Source of the DNA: Cylindrotheca closterium
Taxonomy: Eukaryota > Bacillariophyta > Bacillariophyceae > Bacillariales > Bacillariaceae
Length of the DNA stretch: 64,000 bases
NCBI GenBank assembly: GCA_933822405.4
Contig: CAKOGP040001980.1
Coordinates: 218,398 to 282,397 of the forward strand
Direction: 5' to 3'
The notes under the pieces are model-generated. The model saw only the letters and a program-made list of their open reading frames with translations. It was not told where the DNA came from and did no database searches. Positions 21,352-32,000 of the stretch are shown piece after piece; position 1 is the first letter of the stretch; every line of letters begins with the position of its first letter. The position numbers and the translations under genes are program-made.

Positions 21352-22723
21352 CTAGTATCCCGAGTTGAGTGGACGAATACAAAGGACCTTTCCTCCCAAT
21401 CGAGTCTTGCAAGCTTCATCCTTAGCAGCCTTTGCAATTTCTTTCTTTGCATTAGCAACATTTCGGAGCTCACGGGCCTTGGCTTCAACTTCCTTAGCAA
21501 CCTTATCGGCATCCTTGTATACAGATTTGGCTTCAGCTGCCCGTTGGTCTCTGCCCTCTTGTGGATCGGCATCTTCTTCAAAGTCGGTTGAGATGTAGTC
21601 GGATTGTGGACTGCTGGAAAAGCTAGGCGCCTTTGGTAGAGCAACCTTTGGTGCATCAACCTTTGGGAGATCGACCTTTGGAAGATCAAAACTAGGAGTC
21701 GAGAATTTGGGTGCGGAAAACTCTGGAACCTTAATATCTGGAGCCTTGAACTCTGGCGCAGCTTTCTTGGGTGCATCCACCTTTGGCATGTCCATCTTTG
21801 GCATATCAAACTTTGGCATATCGAATTTAGCAGCCGAGAAGTCAGGTGCCTTAAAATCAGGTACCTTAAAATCAGGAACCTTGATATCAGGGGCTTTGAA
21901 GTCTGGAATGTCCAAGTCCAACTTGGGCATTGCTACGGGGGCTTCCGAAGCCTGAAAGAATAACAATGATCAGCACGACGACAAAATATGCAGCAACAAC
22001 AACGTGAGATAATACTTACAGCTTCCGATTCCTTTTGGGCCTTGGCGCGCTCAACTGCAGCCTTTTGCTTCTCTGCTTGTTCCTTCTTTCGAGCCTCCTT
22101 CTCTGCCTTCTTGGCGGCGGCTTCATCCTCTGCTTCCTTCTTGGCAGCCTCCTTGGCGGCCTTCTCATCAGCGGCAGCTTGTTCCTTGGCCGCCTTGGCT
22201 TCAGCAGCACTTGCTGCCTTGTCTTCGGCAGCCTTGGAGTCATCGGCGCTAGTGTCTGCTGCTGAAGAGTCTGTTTTGGAAGCTCCGAAATCAAAGTCAC
22301 CAAAGGGGTTGCTGAAGGATGGAGCTTCTGCCCCAGGCTTGGCAACAGCTTGATTTTTGTCATACGATGGCATGGAAAAGTCCAAGTACTCTGCTGGTGC
22401 GGCGAGGAAAAGAGAACTGCCAGAAATTGCGCTTGGACTGGTTGACTGGACGGCTGGCATCTGAGCGGCTTCTACAGAATTTGAAATAGTGATAAGGAGG
22501 GCGATAACGTGGATGAGATACCTTTCTTCTTCCAAGACTCCAAGCATATCGTCACATATATTCAATATGGTTGGTTGGTCTCACCATTGATAAGTTCGAC
22601 TGCTGGAACATCATTCACCATCAAGTTCAGTGCTGATTGTGGTCTCTTGGCCAGAGGGGTAGTAAACGCCGACGAGCTCGGCAAGCATGAAACGGCAAGG
22701 ACTGCGGCACCAATAATCTTCAT
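21352..22723 (-). CDS. plastid-targeted coiled-coil and pentad-repeat protein
   Basis: Three exons on the minus strand, 22723-22585, 22471-22020 and 21951-21352, all phases consistent; 396 residues. The start MKIIGAAVLAVSCLPSSSAF/TTP is a signal peptide with a textbook ASAF cleavage site. Residues about 105-197 are an Ala/Lys/Glu-rich stretch expected to form one long helix. Residues about 203-310 are a run of pentad-like repeats built on PDFKA/PDIKV, changing to MPKFD/MPKMD/LPKVD, similar in rhythm to AHNAK or periaxin repeats. A second short helical Ala/Glu/Lys region follows, and the end has two Cys (ACKTRLGGKVLCIRPLNSGY). No enzyme motif is present. A structural or scaffold role in the plastid is inferred from the architecture only. 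Confidence 0.85.
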
Positions 22724-23105
22724 TTTATCAAGGATTTTGTGAAAGGTCGAGGGGAGGGAATATGTGTGTTATTGGAAGGAATTCAATTCAGTCGTCAAGT
22801 TGAAAGTTCCAAGTTGATGATTCGACTCCATCGGCGATTTGACAAACGTTGACGGGTGTCAACTGAAACTGCCGTACATAATCTACATACAATCCGAGGT
22901 TCTCAAAGATATGTCTTCAAAAAGCACAGACGCCAAATTCTGGCTTTGAACGACTCGAATGACTACTGTACATACAGTACCATGCCATTTTAAAAAAAAT
23001 TTAAAACTACTGTATGAAATCGACGCAAGTATAAAAAGTTACGACCATCTGAGAGCTTAGCATATCAATATCTATATCTAGGTTGATTGATTTCCCTTTC
23101 CAAAA
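22724..23105. other. intergenic region, no gene seen
   Basis: 382 bases, AT-rich, between two minus-strand genes. A CTGTACATACAGTAC near-palindrome lies near 22968-22982. Confidence 0.4.
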
Positions 23106-24013
23106 TTAATGTTCAATTAGACAGCGCAGTGGTTGATAACCTTCAGGCTCCATGATGGTGTTTCGTTTCATTGTTTGTAGGTGTTGCTTCTCCCATCGTT
23201 GCACCAAGTAAAACTTCTTTTGACAAGATGTACATTGTTCGGCAAGATCCACCTGCTCCTTGAGTGCTTCTTTCATCTCAATCTGTAAACGTTTCCACTT
23301 TTTGGCATCCGCACTAGACATTTCCATTTTTAATTTGTTCGTTCGTTTGTAAGCCTCTTTGTATTCTAGTGATTTCAATCGACACAAGGAAACCCATGCT
23401 GTTACCGCCAAGTGAATCTTTGCATCTTTCTCGTCATTCGATTCGGATACAATACACTGTACATACTGTTGCACACGGCACAAGACATCAAAATAGTGAC
23501 CCTTGTTCAAATTTTCATCAAGTTCGTCCATACTGCAAAATTGAGAAAGAGACGATTGTTGTTTAGCCAAACCAAAGAAATACTTCCATATGATATACCA
23601 TGACATAACGCAACAATTTCAACCCACCTTGCTTTTGGAATTCCTGCCATTCTTAGAAAATTAACGACAGCTGAAACAGAACCAGCCATGACATCTCTGG
23701 AATTCTTCAAATCATAGTCGCTTTCGGAAATAAGTTTGTTCTTTTGCAGCATCGTTGTCGTTTTCCGTGATGGTGAAAAGGTCACCTTGGGGAACTGGTT
23801 ATTCGATGAAATAGATGTAAAGGTATGATGTAGGGGACGGTTGTTGATTCTTTCCACCAAAGGAGATGATGTTTCCGATTCGTCTTCCTCGGACCAACTT
23901 CCACTGCGACTGGTGCTGTCGGACGTCAGACTATCTCTATGTGTAGAAGCCGTCATATCGTCCTCTTTATCCATAAGAAGTGACTCTCTCCGTTGTCTCA
24001 TAATAAAGGCCAT
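23106..24013 (-). CDS. unrecognised helical protein
   Basis: Two exons on the minus strand, 24013-23628 and 23532-23106 (GTGGGT donor, TTTTGCAG acceptor), giving 270 residues. The first about 100 residues are Ser/Thr/Asp-rich and probably disordered (SDSTSRSGSWSEEDESETSS). The C-terminal 140 residues are helical and look like a small tetratricopeptide- or MIT-like bundle (LNKGHYFDVLCRVQQYVQCI, then TAWVSLCRLKSLEYKEAY), then a Lys/Glu-rich coil with a CTSCQKK motif. The exon join is well supported because the second exon has no suitable ATG of its own in context. No family assigned. Confidence 0.75.
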
Positions 24014-25032
24014 GATGTTAAAGCTTTACCTACTAATTTCAGGATGATGATTCGTTTTGTGGAAGCAGACAGCAGCAAGTGTACCGTACTGTAGCAAGTA
24101 TGGGGTTCTGTTTTTTGGAGGCAATGCAAGAATTCAAAACCGCCGCCGAGAAAAATATTCTCGCCTTTGGCGACTGACGGTACTGCAAAAGTGATGGTCT
24201 ACGTGTACCTGTGGTACGTTTTGCATCGTAGCCATAAATGTTGATTTGCCGAAACGGTTACTCCGTTTACGCGCGAAAACGTAGCATTATCGTCGACGTG
24301 GGACTGGCTGTATGACTGGCACGTCCGGAAGAGAGGAGTGGGGTCAAAAGTACAGGTAGAAATGAAAGAGCAACAAACATGAGAGTATGGTACCAGGTAC
24401 CAGGTACAATGCGATTAATATACTACGTAGCATAACGCATGGCGCATGGTGAAGAGAAGAAACTGGGTTGTAATACTACAGCAGGCCAGCAGCAGCCAGC
24501 AGCAGCCCAGCCACGACTTTAGGGCAAACAGGACTGCTCCTTCTCTATAGTGACAACTATTATTTGCCAACTCCACCCTAATAACCTTTTTACTTTCTTC
24601 AAGCTGGTTCATGATATTATTTGGTTTGTCAACATTCAGTACGAGTATGCAGCAGCAGGTGTACCTTGCCACAATTTGAAAAATGTCTCCGATGGGTGGA
24701 CGGACAGCAGCAGAAAATGCAAACATCCCGAACCAAGTTCCTCACTGTTCTTCCCGTGTGGCTATTCTGACGCGGTCGGTCACGAATCCGGAAACTAAAA
24801 GAAGGACACCGACTCATTCACTCATTTCATCATTAGGCCTAATTCAATTCAATCGTTGACTTTGACAGTAATCTTACAGTGCTACCTGGTACCTACAGTA
24901 TTTTGAGGCCTGCGCTATCCCTTTGATCTTCCACGACACAAAAGGAGGATAGAGCGTGCGAAAGCGGTAGACTCTAATCATTGTTCAAGAACACAAATCA
25001 ACCAACATTTTACGACTGATTGAAAGGCAAGA
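24014..25032. promoter_or_regulatory. long divergent intergenic region with GTACC repeats
   Basis: 1019 bases between divergent genes. It carries a three-fold tandem GGTACCA at 24389-24407, a CTACCTGGTACCTACAGTA motif near 24882-24900 and several GTACTGTA-type motifs at 24080-24220. A short CAGCAGCCAGCAGC microsatellite lies near 24480-24510. No coding frame was convincing. Confidence 0.5.
24389..24407. repeat. tandem GGTACCA repeat (about 2.7 units)
   Basis: GGTACCA GGTACCA GGTAC in non-coding DNA. Same core as the palindromes at 15296 and 19562. Confidence 0.85.
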
Positions 25033-27720
25033 ATGTCATCATCTTCATTATTACGTCAAGCGCGGAGGATAGCTCCAGCGGCTCGCCGAATGGCCAGTAC
25101 TGGTCGTAGAACACGTCCTGGTGGAAGTGCCGATGCCCATTTGACTTCCATTCAATGGGAGGATTATCAGAAGAAGACTTCTTTTGAATCGTTGAATGTG
25201 TCAAACCTGACTTCGCAAAACCTGTTGGACCAATTGAACATCTTGATGGATACTTTATACTCCAAGATTCCCAAGGGATTTGAAAACTTCTTTCCCAAAG
25301 ATGGCAGTGGACCAGTGCCCAAGAAAAATACGGAAAAGAAGACCAACACAGAAACCAAAAACACAACCTTCAAGGCCAAAGACGAGGAGAAAAAGAAAAA
25401 GAATAGCAATCGAGGAGGCATTCCACCACCAGAAGAAAATGATCCGCAAAATATTCCAGCAATGATTGCACTATTGCTTATGATTATGGCGGCTCGTAGA
25501 TATGTCAGTGATGGGGATGAGACTGGTAAAAACGGAAAGGAAATCAACTTTGTGGAATTCCGAAACCAATTGCTGGAGTCGGGACAGATTGAAAAGATTG
25601 AAGTTGTCAACAACAAAATGGCCAGAGTAGTCCTGAAACCAGGCTCCAAAGGTATTCCAACTTCTCCATTTGGTTCCACTCGAGATAAACTAATGTCTTC
25701 GGATTGGAACAGTGCTGGTATGGGTGGAAACCCCGCGTCTCATGATGGTGGACAAGACGAGACCGTTCTTGAGTTTAGCAACAACTCTACAGTTGGGACG
25801 CAAGACGATGCTCGGTCTAATCCAGGGTCACCAGCCACGCAAACGCCCAGCTACCACTTTTACATTGGCAGCATTGAATCCTTTGAAGAAAAGCTATCCA
25901 AGGCGCAAAATCACATTCATCCACGGGAGTGGGTGCCAGTCCAATACGTCAATGAGGTCAACATGTTGGTGGAACTCGTAAAAGCCACACCCATGCTGGT
26001 CATGATTGCCATGATTTACTATTATTCACGGGGAATGATGGGTGGTGCCGGAGCTGCAGGCGGTGGTGCAGGTGGCATGGGAGGCATGTTTCAGGTGGGA
26101 AAATCCAATGCCAAAAAGATCAATCCCGAAACGGTTGGAGTCAACTTTAGCGACGTCGCCGGATGCCAAGAAGCCAAACGAGAAATTATGGAGTTTGTCG
26201 ACTTTTTGAAGGACTCTTCTCAATTTACCAAGTTGGGTGCGAAAATTCCAAAGGGTGCTCTTCTATGTGGTCCACCTGGAACTGGAAAGACGCTTTTGGC
26301 CAAGGCAGTAGCCGGAGAAGCTGGTGTTCCATTCTTTTCAATATCTGGATCCGACTTTATTGGTACGTACCTACTAGGCATGCGTGCATGTGACCATTTT
26401 GATTTTTACTTTCTTGTGACAGTATCTCAAACAATTTGCTTTCCGCTTCCCATTTTGTTGTTGTTGCTCACAGAAATGTTTGTCGGTGTGGGTCCATCCC
26501 GAGTACGTGACCTGTTCAAAGAAGCAAGAGCCGCTGCACCATGCATTATTTTCATTGATGAGATTGATGCCGTTGGACGGCAAAGAGGTCGGGGTGGTTT
26601 CTCGGGAGGAAACGACGAGCGAGAAAATACTCTGAATCAATTGTTGGTGGAGATGGATGGTTTCAGCCCTTCTGCAGGTGTGGTGGTCTTGGCAGGTACC
26701 AATCGTGTTGACATTCTTGATCAAGCCTTGACTCGTCCAGGTCGTTTTGATCGCCAAATTACCGTTGACAAGCCAGATCTACAAGGACGCAAAGAGATCT
26801 TCAATGTACACTTGAAGGGAATCAAACTAGAAGGTGACAAGGAGGACTTTTCGGGTAGATTGGCAGGTTTGACTCCTGGGTTTGCCGGAGCTGATATTGC
26901 AAACCTTTGCAACGAAGCTGCAATCGTGGCGGCCCGACGAAAAGGAAAGAGTGTCTTAGTGCAAGACTTTGAGAAAGCGACCGACAGAATTATTGGAGGT
27001 CTGGAGAGTAACAAGATTATGAGCGATGCAGAACGACAAATTGTGGCCCACCACGAAGCTGGTCACGCAGTCGCTGGTTGGTTCCTGGAACATGCTGATC
27101 CACTTCTGAAGGTCACCATCATTCCAAGAACGAGCGGTGCACTCGGGTTTGCTCAATATCTGCCCAAGGAGACGTTCCTACGGACACAAGATCAAATCAT
27201 GGATACTGTATGCATGGCCTTGGCTGGACGAGCAGCCGAGGAAGTCTTCTTTGGCAACGTCACAACGGGGGCTTCGGATGATCTTCGCCGAGTGACACAG
27301 ATTGTGTACAGTACCATCCACACATACGGAATGAACTCCAAGGTTGGCCAGCTAGCCTACCCACAAGATGACAATAGCATGGGGGACAAACCGTATTCAG
27401 ATGCCACTGCTGAAGCAATGGATGATGAAGCTCGTGCCATCGTCGACGAAGCTTACGAAAGAACGCTTGCGTTGATGAGAGAGAAAAAGGAACAAGTGGA
27501 AGCTGTTGCTAAGCTATTGATTGATAAGGAAACAATCACGCACGATGATATGATTGACTTGATCGGCGAGCGTCCATTTGAAGCAGACGAGCAATACCGA
27601 GAATATATCAGCGCTAGAGCTCAAAGCAATGCTAAGAAGGATGAAGACGTGAAAAAAGAAAGCGAATCCTCAGAAGAGGATGCTGAAATTGGAGGTGGTT
27701 TGACTCCGGGACTCGCTTAG
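25033..27720 (+). CDS. AFG3L2: mitochondrial m-AAA protease (FtsH/AFG3L2/Yta12 family)
   Basis: Two exons, 25033-26362 and 26474-27720; 858 residues. The N-terminus is basic and Ser/Ala/Arg-rich, like a mitochondrial presequence. Two transmembrane segments (about 142-160 and 315-335) flank an intermembrane-space domain with an FtsH_ext-like region. The AAA module has Walker [14 protein letters not shown] (about 413), Walker [12 protein letters not shown], and the second region of homology [20 protein letters not shown]. The protease has the zinc motif HHEAGH (about 636) and the helical C-domain. All catalytic residues are intact. The m-AAA protease forms hexamers in the inner membrane, facing the matrix, and degrades misfolded membrane proteins. 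Removing the intron restores [16 protein letters not shown]; reading through it would insert 37 residues in the AAA core. Confidence 0.95.
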   Translation: MSSSSLLRQARRIAPAARRMASTGRRTRPGGSADAHLTSIQWEDYQKKTSFESLNVSNLTSQNLLDQLNILMDTLYSKIPKGFENFFPKDGSGPVPKKNTEKKTNTETKNTTFKAKDEEKKKKNSNRGGIPPPEENDPQNIPAMIALLLMIMAARRYVSDGDETGKNGKEINFVEFRNQLLESGQIEKIEVVNNKMARVVLKPGSKGIPTSPFGSTRDKLMSSDWNSAGMGGNPASHDGGQDETVLEFSNNSTVGTQDDARSNPGSPATQTPSYHFYIGSIESFEEKLSKAQNHIHPREWVPVQYVNEVNMLVELVKATPMLVMIAMIYYYSRGMMGGAGAAGGGAGGMGGMFQVGKSNAKKINPETVGVNFSDVAGCQEAKREIMEFVDFLKDSSQFTKLGAKIPKGALLCGPPGTGKTLLAKAVAGEAGVPFFSISGSDFIGTYLLGMRACDHFDFYFLVTVSQTICFPLPILLLLLTEMFVGVGPSRVRDLFKEARAAAPCIIFIDEIDAVGRQRGRGGFSGGNDERENTLNQLLVEMDGFSPSAGVVVLAGTNRVDILDQALTRPGRFDRQITVDKPDLQGRKEIFNVHLKGIKLEGDKEDFSGRLAGLTPGFAGADIANLCNEAAIVAARRKGKSVLVQDFEKATDRIIGGLESNKIMSDAERQIVAHHEAGHAVAGWFLEHADPLLKVTIIPRTSGALGFAQYLPKETFLRTQDQIMDTVCMALAGRAAEEVFFGNVTTGASDDLRRVTQIVYSTIHTYGMNSKVGQLAYPQDDNSMGDKPYSDATAEAMDDEARAIVDEAYERTLALMREKKEQVEAVAKLLIDKETITHDDMIDLIGERPFEADEQYREYISARAQSNAKKDEDVKKESESSEEDAEIGGGLTPGLA
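26363..26473 (+). other. 111-nt frame-preserving intron of the m-AAA gene
   Basis: GTACGT donor and CTCACAG acceptor. The length is a multiple of three and contains no in-frame stop. Family conservation of DFIEMFVG across the junction shows that it is an intron. Confidence 0.92.
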
Positions 27721-27776
27721 ATTCATTAAAATGAACACTGTAACACTATTAGACTAACAGAGCAGTCCCATTTTGA

Positions 27777-28712
27777 CTATAACTCAAACATAAACTCATA
27801 TTCTTGGGCAATACCACAGACCTGACAGGCTGCTTCGTGTAAAATGGCTGCTTCCTGTTTTGTGGGTCTATCTTTTTTGCGTATCTTGTACTGAGCGGTG
27901 TCCCACCACTCCTCATCATATTTGGGCGGCTCCTCTCCAACTATGGAGCAGTACACTATACATGCTTCCAAGTATGTACCGTGTGGAGATGGATGGTAAC
28001 CGTCACTCGCATATAGCTGCTCCCAAACCTGTTTTTCATAATTGTCCTTGATGTATTTGTAGCCAAGGCCGAGAGGAGCAATCTTGGCGTTTGGAAAGAC
28101 TGAAGCGTAGGATTCGTATCCCTCTAACAGCTTTTTGGTAAACTTTTTGAAACCACCTAGATCGCTGGAGTAGTTCACTTTGCTGGACTTGTAAGCTGCC
28201 GTCATTAAGAGAATCACGGTGGAGGACGGCGAGTAGTCTTGTATCCTTCGTAAATATTTCTTTTTGAGGATTTTTATTGTGTTCTTTTGTGTTAAACTCC
28301 TCGCTGGTGCTTGGGTTTGATCGTTCATAATGATGTAGTCCCATTCCTTTCTGAGCAGTCGCTTTACCGACAGAGGTTTATTCCTTTTTCTGGAGCTCTT
28401 CAAAGCAGTCTTCGATGCAAACTCAGGTAGTATTGCTTCATGATTATTCATTAGCGAAACGAGACTTGCCCCTCCGCGAAATCGTGAGTCTTGGATCACG
28501 GAAGAATACTTTTGTTTCATCATGTGCTTCAGCAGATTGGGTGCGTCATTAAAGAATTGTATAGAGTTGCCGATATGTGCAATTCGAATTGTATCCTCAG
28601 CGTTTGTTGCTCTTGCAAACGCACCGATTATCCCAAAAGAAGAAATCAACAAGAAGAGGACCAATTGAGAGCGATATGTGCAATAATTTCCCCTAGTCTG
28701 AGATTGGATCAT
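27777..28712 (-). CDS. secreted SGNH-hydrolase-like protein
   Basis: Single exon, 311 residues, with an N-terminal hydrophobic signal segment (LVLFLLISSFGIIGAFA). The chain has SGNH-type blocks. IRIAHIGNSIQFFNDAPNLL carries the probable nucleophile Ser in GNSI, RGGASL fits the Gly block, DYIIMNDQTQAPA fits the Asn block, and SDGYHPSPHGTYLEACIVY carries the Asp and His of the catalytic pair. This pattern is closest to bacterial DUF4886-like SGNH proteins. Such enzymes act as esterases, often on polysaccharide acetyl groups; the substrate is not known. The protein has many Lys residues and an acidic C-terminus. Moderately sure of the fold, unsure of activity. Confidence 0.7.
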   Translation of the reverse strand: MIQSQTRGNYCTYRSQLVLFLLISSFGIIGAFARATNAEDTIRIAHIGNSIQFFNDAPNLLKHMMKQKYSSVIQDSRFRGGASLVSLMNNHEAILPEFASKTALKSSRKRNKPLSVKRLLRKEWDYIIMNDQTQAPARSLTQKNTIKILKKKYLRRIQDYSPSSTVILLMTAAYKSSKVNYSSDLGGFKKFTKKLLEGYESYASVFPNAKIAPLGLGYKYIKDNYEKQVWEQLYASDGYHPSPHGTYLEACIVYCSIVGEEPPKYDEEWWDTAQYKIRKKDRPTKQEAAILHEAACQVCGIAQEYEFMFEL

Positions 28713-29005
28713 CTCAATAAATGGCGGATAATGCAGAGCGGATGATGATGGAGACAGCTCGCAAATTCAAAATGCGAAACTTCAGCATTTTCGAAATTAC
28801 GTTGCTATAGCACACGTGCCAAATGGTACAAGTGAATGCTAAAATGACGAAGTTTCGTTAGGCATCTTTGCCATGTCTAAATCGTGACACTGTCAATCTT
28901 GATACCCTTTCCTCTCATAATAACATAGGAACCACAGAAAAAGAATCCTGCATCGCTGAGAACAGCAAGCTGTAATTGCCGCATAGGCTCATCACATCGA
29001 TCAGC

Positions 29006-32000
29006 ATGTCGCTCTACGATTCTGTTCGGGCATCCGTGGACAAGTCTGGCGAATTTGAACAGGTTTCTGTCAATCAGCGTGCATTGATCGATAAGATTCT
29101 TGCCCGATATGCCTCTGCAGGAGCAGTTTATCGAGAACTACTGCAGAACTCAAACGATGCCAATGCCACAGAAGCTGAGGTTCACTTCACGACTAGTCCT
29201 GAAAAGAATATTGTGACACAAGTTGAATACAAAAACAATGGGTTGCCATTTCGACCTCAGGATTGGGCTCGGCTGAAGAAAATTGCAGAAGGAAATCCTG
29301 ACGAGAGTAAGATTGGAGCTTTTGGTGTTGGTGCGTATACGATGTTTTCCATTTGTGAAGAACCCATGGTTCTGAGTGGGAATCAAGCTCTAGCATTTGT
29401 GTGGAAAGGCGATGCTCTGTGGACAAAGACAGTCGACACTGACAAGCAGAAAGAGAACAAATGGACTACATTCGTACTGCCTTCCCGAGATCCATATCCT
29501 CTTCCATCATTGGTTGAATTTGGAGAATTTCTGTGTGCATCCCTGACTTTCACAAAAAACCTGTCAGAACTTCGAGTGTTTGTCAACGGGAAGAAAAGAT
29601 TGACCATCGTTAAGACCCAAATACAGGAACCGACACCAGTACAAATTCAGAAGAGTTCCAGTTGGTGGAAAACAGACGGAGCACTCACAGAAAGCCCTCA
29701 AGGTCTATTCAGCCTCCAAAACGAGAACTCTCTACTAGAGTCCTTTTATCACATCCAAGTTACTCTAGATGGCGAGACAGCTGCAGTGACTGCAAGATAC
29801 TTGTCTGCAACAGCAAAGACCAAGGTCCCATCCAGCATGGTGAAACGCATGGAACGAGTTATGAAGAAGAAGCCGCCCGCGAAAGTGGAAGTTCAGATAT
29901 TTCTCAGTGGCCAAGAGCAATTCGACGGCACAAGTAGAAAAGGCGAGGCATACAAAATATTGCAGTCCTTTTCGCCTCGGGTGGGGGAAGGAAGGATTTT
30001 CATCGGCTTTCGCACTTCGCAAACGACAGGTCTTGCCGCGCACCTTGCTGCTCCCTTTGTACCCACCGTTGAGAGAGAAGCCATGGATCTGCAAGACCAG
30101 ACTTTGCGAGTCTTCAATCTAGAGCTCTTGGAGTTCTCGGGTATTCTAATGCGTCTGACTCTGGAACATGGAATGGGTGCTTTAGGAGCGCAATATGAAA
30201 AGGGAATTGATGAACGTGCGAAATTGGACGAAGAGCTAATGAAACAGGACGAGGAGGTATCAACAACGGAGGAAGAGGAGACTAATGGAAAAGCGTCAAC
30301 AGACGAAGTAGAGGATGATGATGCTTCAAAGGCATCATCATCGAGTTCTATGTGGGGATTTGCAAAGTATATGGCGAAGGGAGTTAAGAAAACTATCGTA
30401 AAAGTCAAGAGCAAAGTGGAAGAAATAGTGGATGACGGAGGCGAACTTATGAATCCCCGTGACCCACGCCCGCTTTGTCACGAAGAGACACAAGCCATCA
30501 TTCTCATGCAATCATTTTGTCCACGGCAGTCAACACCTGACCCCTTGGTCGGTACAGCTCTCGCTCAGGGGTTCTCGAGGTGCTTTGCGGACAGGGCGCC
30601 ACCCGTTTTGTCAAGGTCTGGTGTTGTTCCTGGTGACCAAGCGCGGTTGCCAAATAAGGGAATGGAAGCTTTCTGTACCCAGGGCGTCATCCGATCTATT
30701 GTTTATCAGAATGCGGAGGAGTACCATAATGTGATTGCTCAATGTCGCGTCCTTGATATCAATGACTTGGCAGCGGCTCTTTCAGAGACTGTCCTCGAAG
30801 AGAAGCAATTAATTCGATTGATGAACTGGTGGGTCAGATACACCAAAATCAATACGTACATTTCCAGCTACCAAGGTGTGGACATCAAAGAAAGAATTCG
30901 TTTCATCCTTGAAAAAAGTGAAGGCAACGAACCGATGAATGTTCTCGAGCTAAAGAACTATATCTTTTACTTGGACAAAGAGAAGATTCGAACTGGTAGT
31001 GGATATAGCATTGAAGATCTTCCAATACCAGATTCGATTCTACCAAAGACAATTCGAGACTCAGTCACACTTAGAACGCTCAACGATCATAGTCTTCGAG
31101 TATGGTTCTCGCCTTTACCTGTAGAGATCTGGATCGATTTCATTGCAGGACACCCGGGTATCAACTCAGGCCAGCCTGAAGATGAGCAGCTGTGCTTACG
31201 TGTGCTATCAACATTGTCACAAGAATACACCAGGCGCTCCCTGTCGGAGCAAAGATCTTTTGGGAGCTACTGTCAGAGCGTATTGAGAGAAAAGCGATGC
31301 ATTCCTTTCGACTCCTCTATTCCAACATCTTTTTCGGCAGATTTTCCTTCCAACTTGTACCTTTACTCAGCGGAACTTAAGGCGTTTGATGGGGTGGGCA
31401 ATTTTCACAAGGTATCGCAGCATCTCAAACAAATGGGAATCACGGACGACTTTCTTGTGTCGCTTGGGGTTCGAAAGAGTGTTGCAATCGACTTCTTGTT
31501 TGCTCATTTGGATACCTTGCAATGGTCTAGCGATCCAAAACCACTCATCGAGTACTTGCGGTCGGCTAGCTTGACGAAACAAGACTTTACTAAACTGAGA
31601 TCAACCCAATACCTTCCTGCAGAGAACGATGAGAGCAGAATGTTTGGACCTTCGGAGCTGTATCTTCCAAACCGAGAACTCCGGATCTTTCCTTTCGTCA
31701 AACTGCTCCAGTGGCCATCAGAAGATGATATCACCGAGCGCTCGCTCAATGGAAGGTTTCTGACTTCTCTTGGCGTCAACGTTCTACCACCTCTACTAGA
31801 GGTTCTGTTGTTCATGGCCAAGGAATCTACTGATGAAGTCATCCGACTCAAGTGTCTAGACTTTGTGGCAAAACGATTGGGATCTGGCGGTGATTATACA
31901 GGTGACTGGAACCGCTTGAGCAGATCCGATAAGCAGAAGCTAAAGTTCCTACCAGGTGTTGCAATCTCGCCAATTACTGGTAAAGAGAGAAGGACACTTT

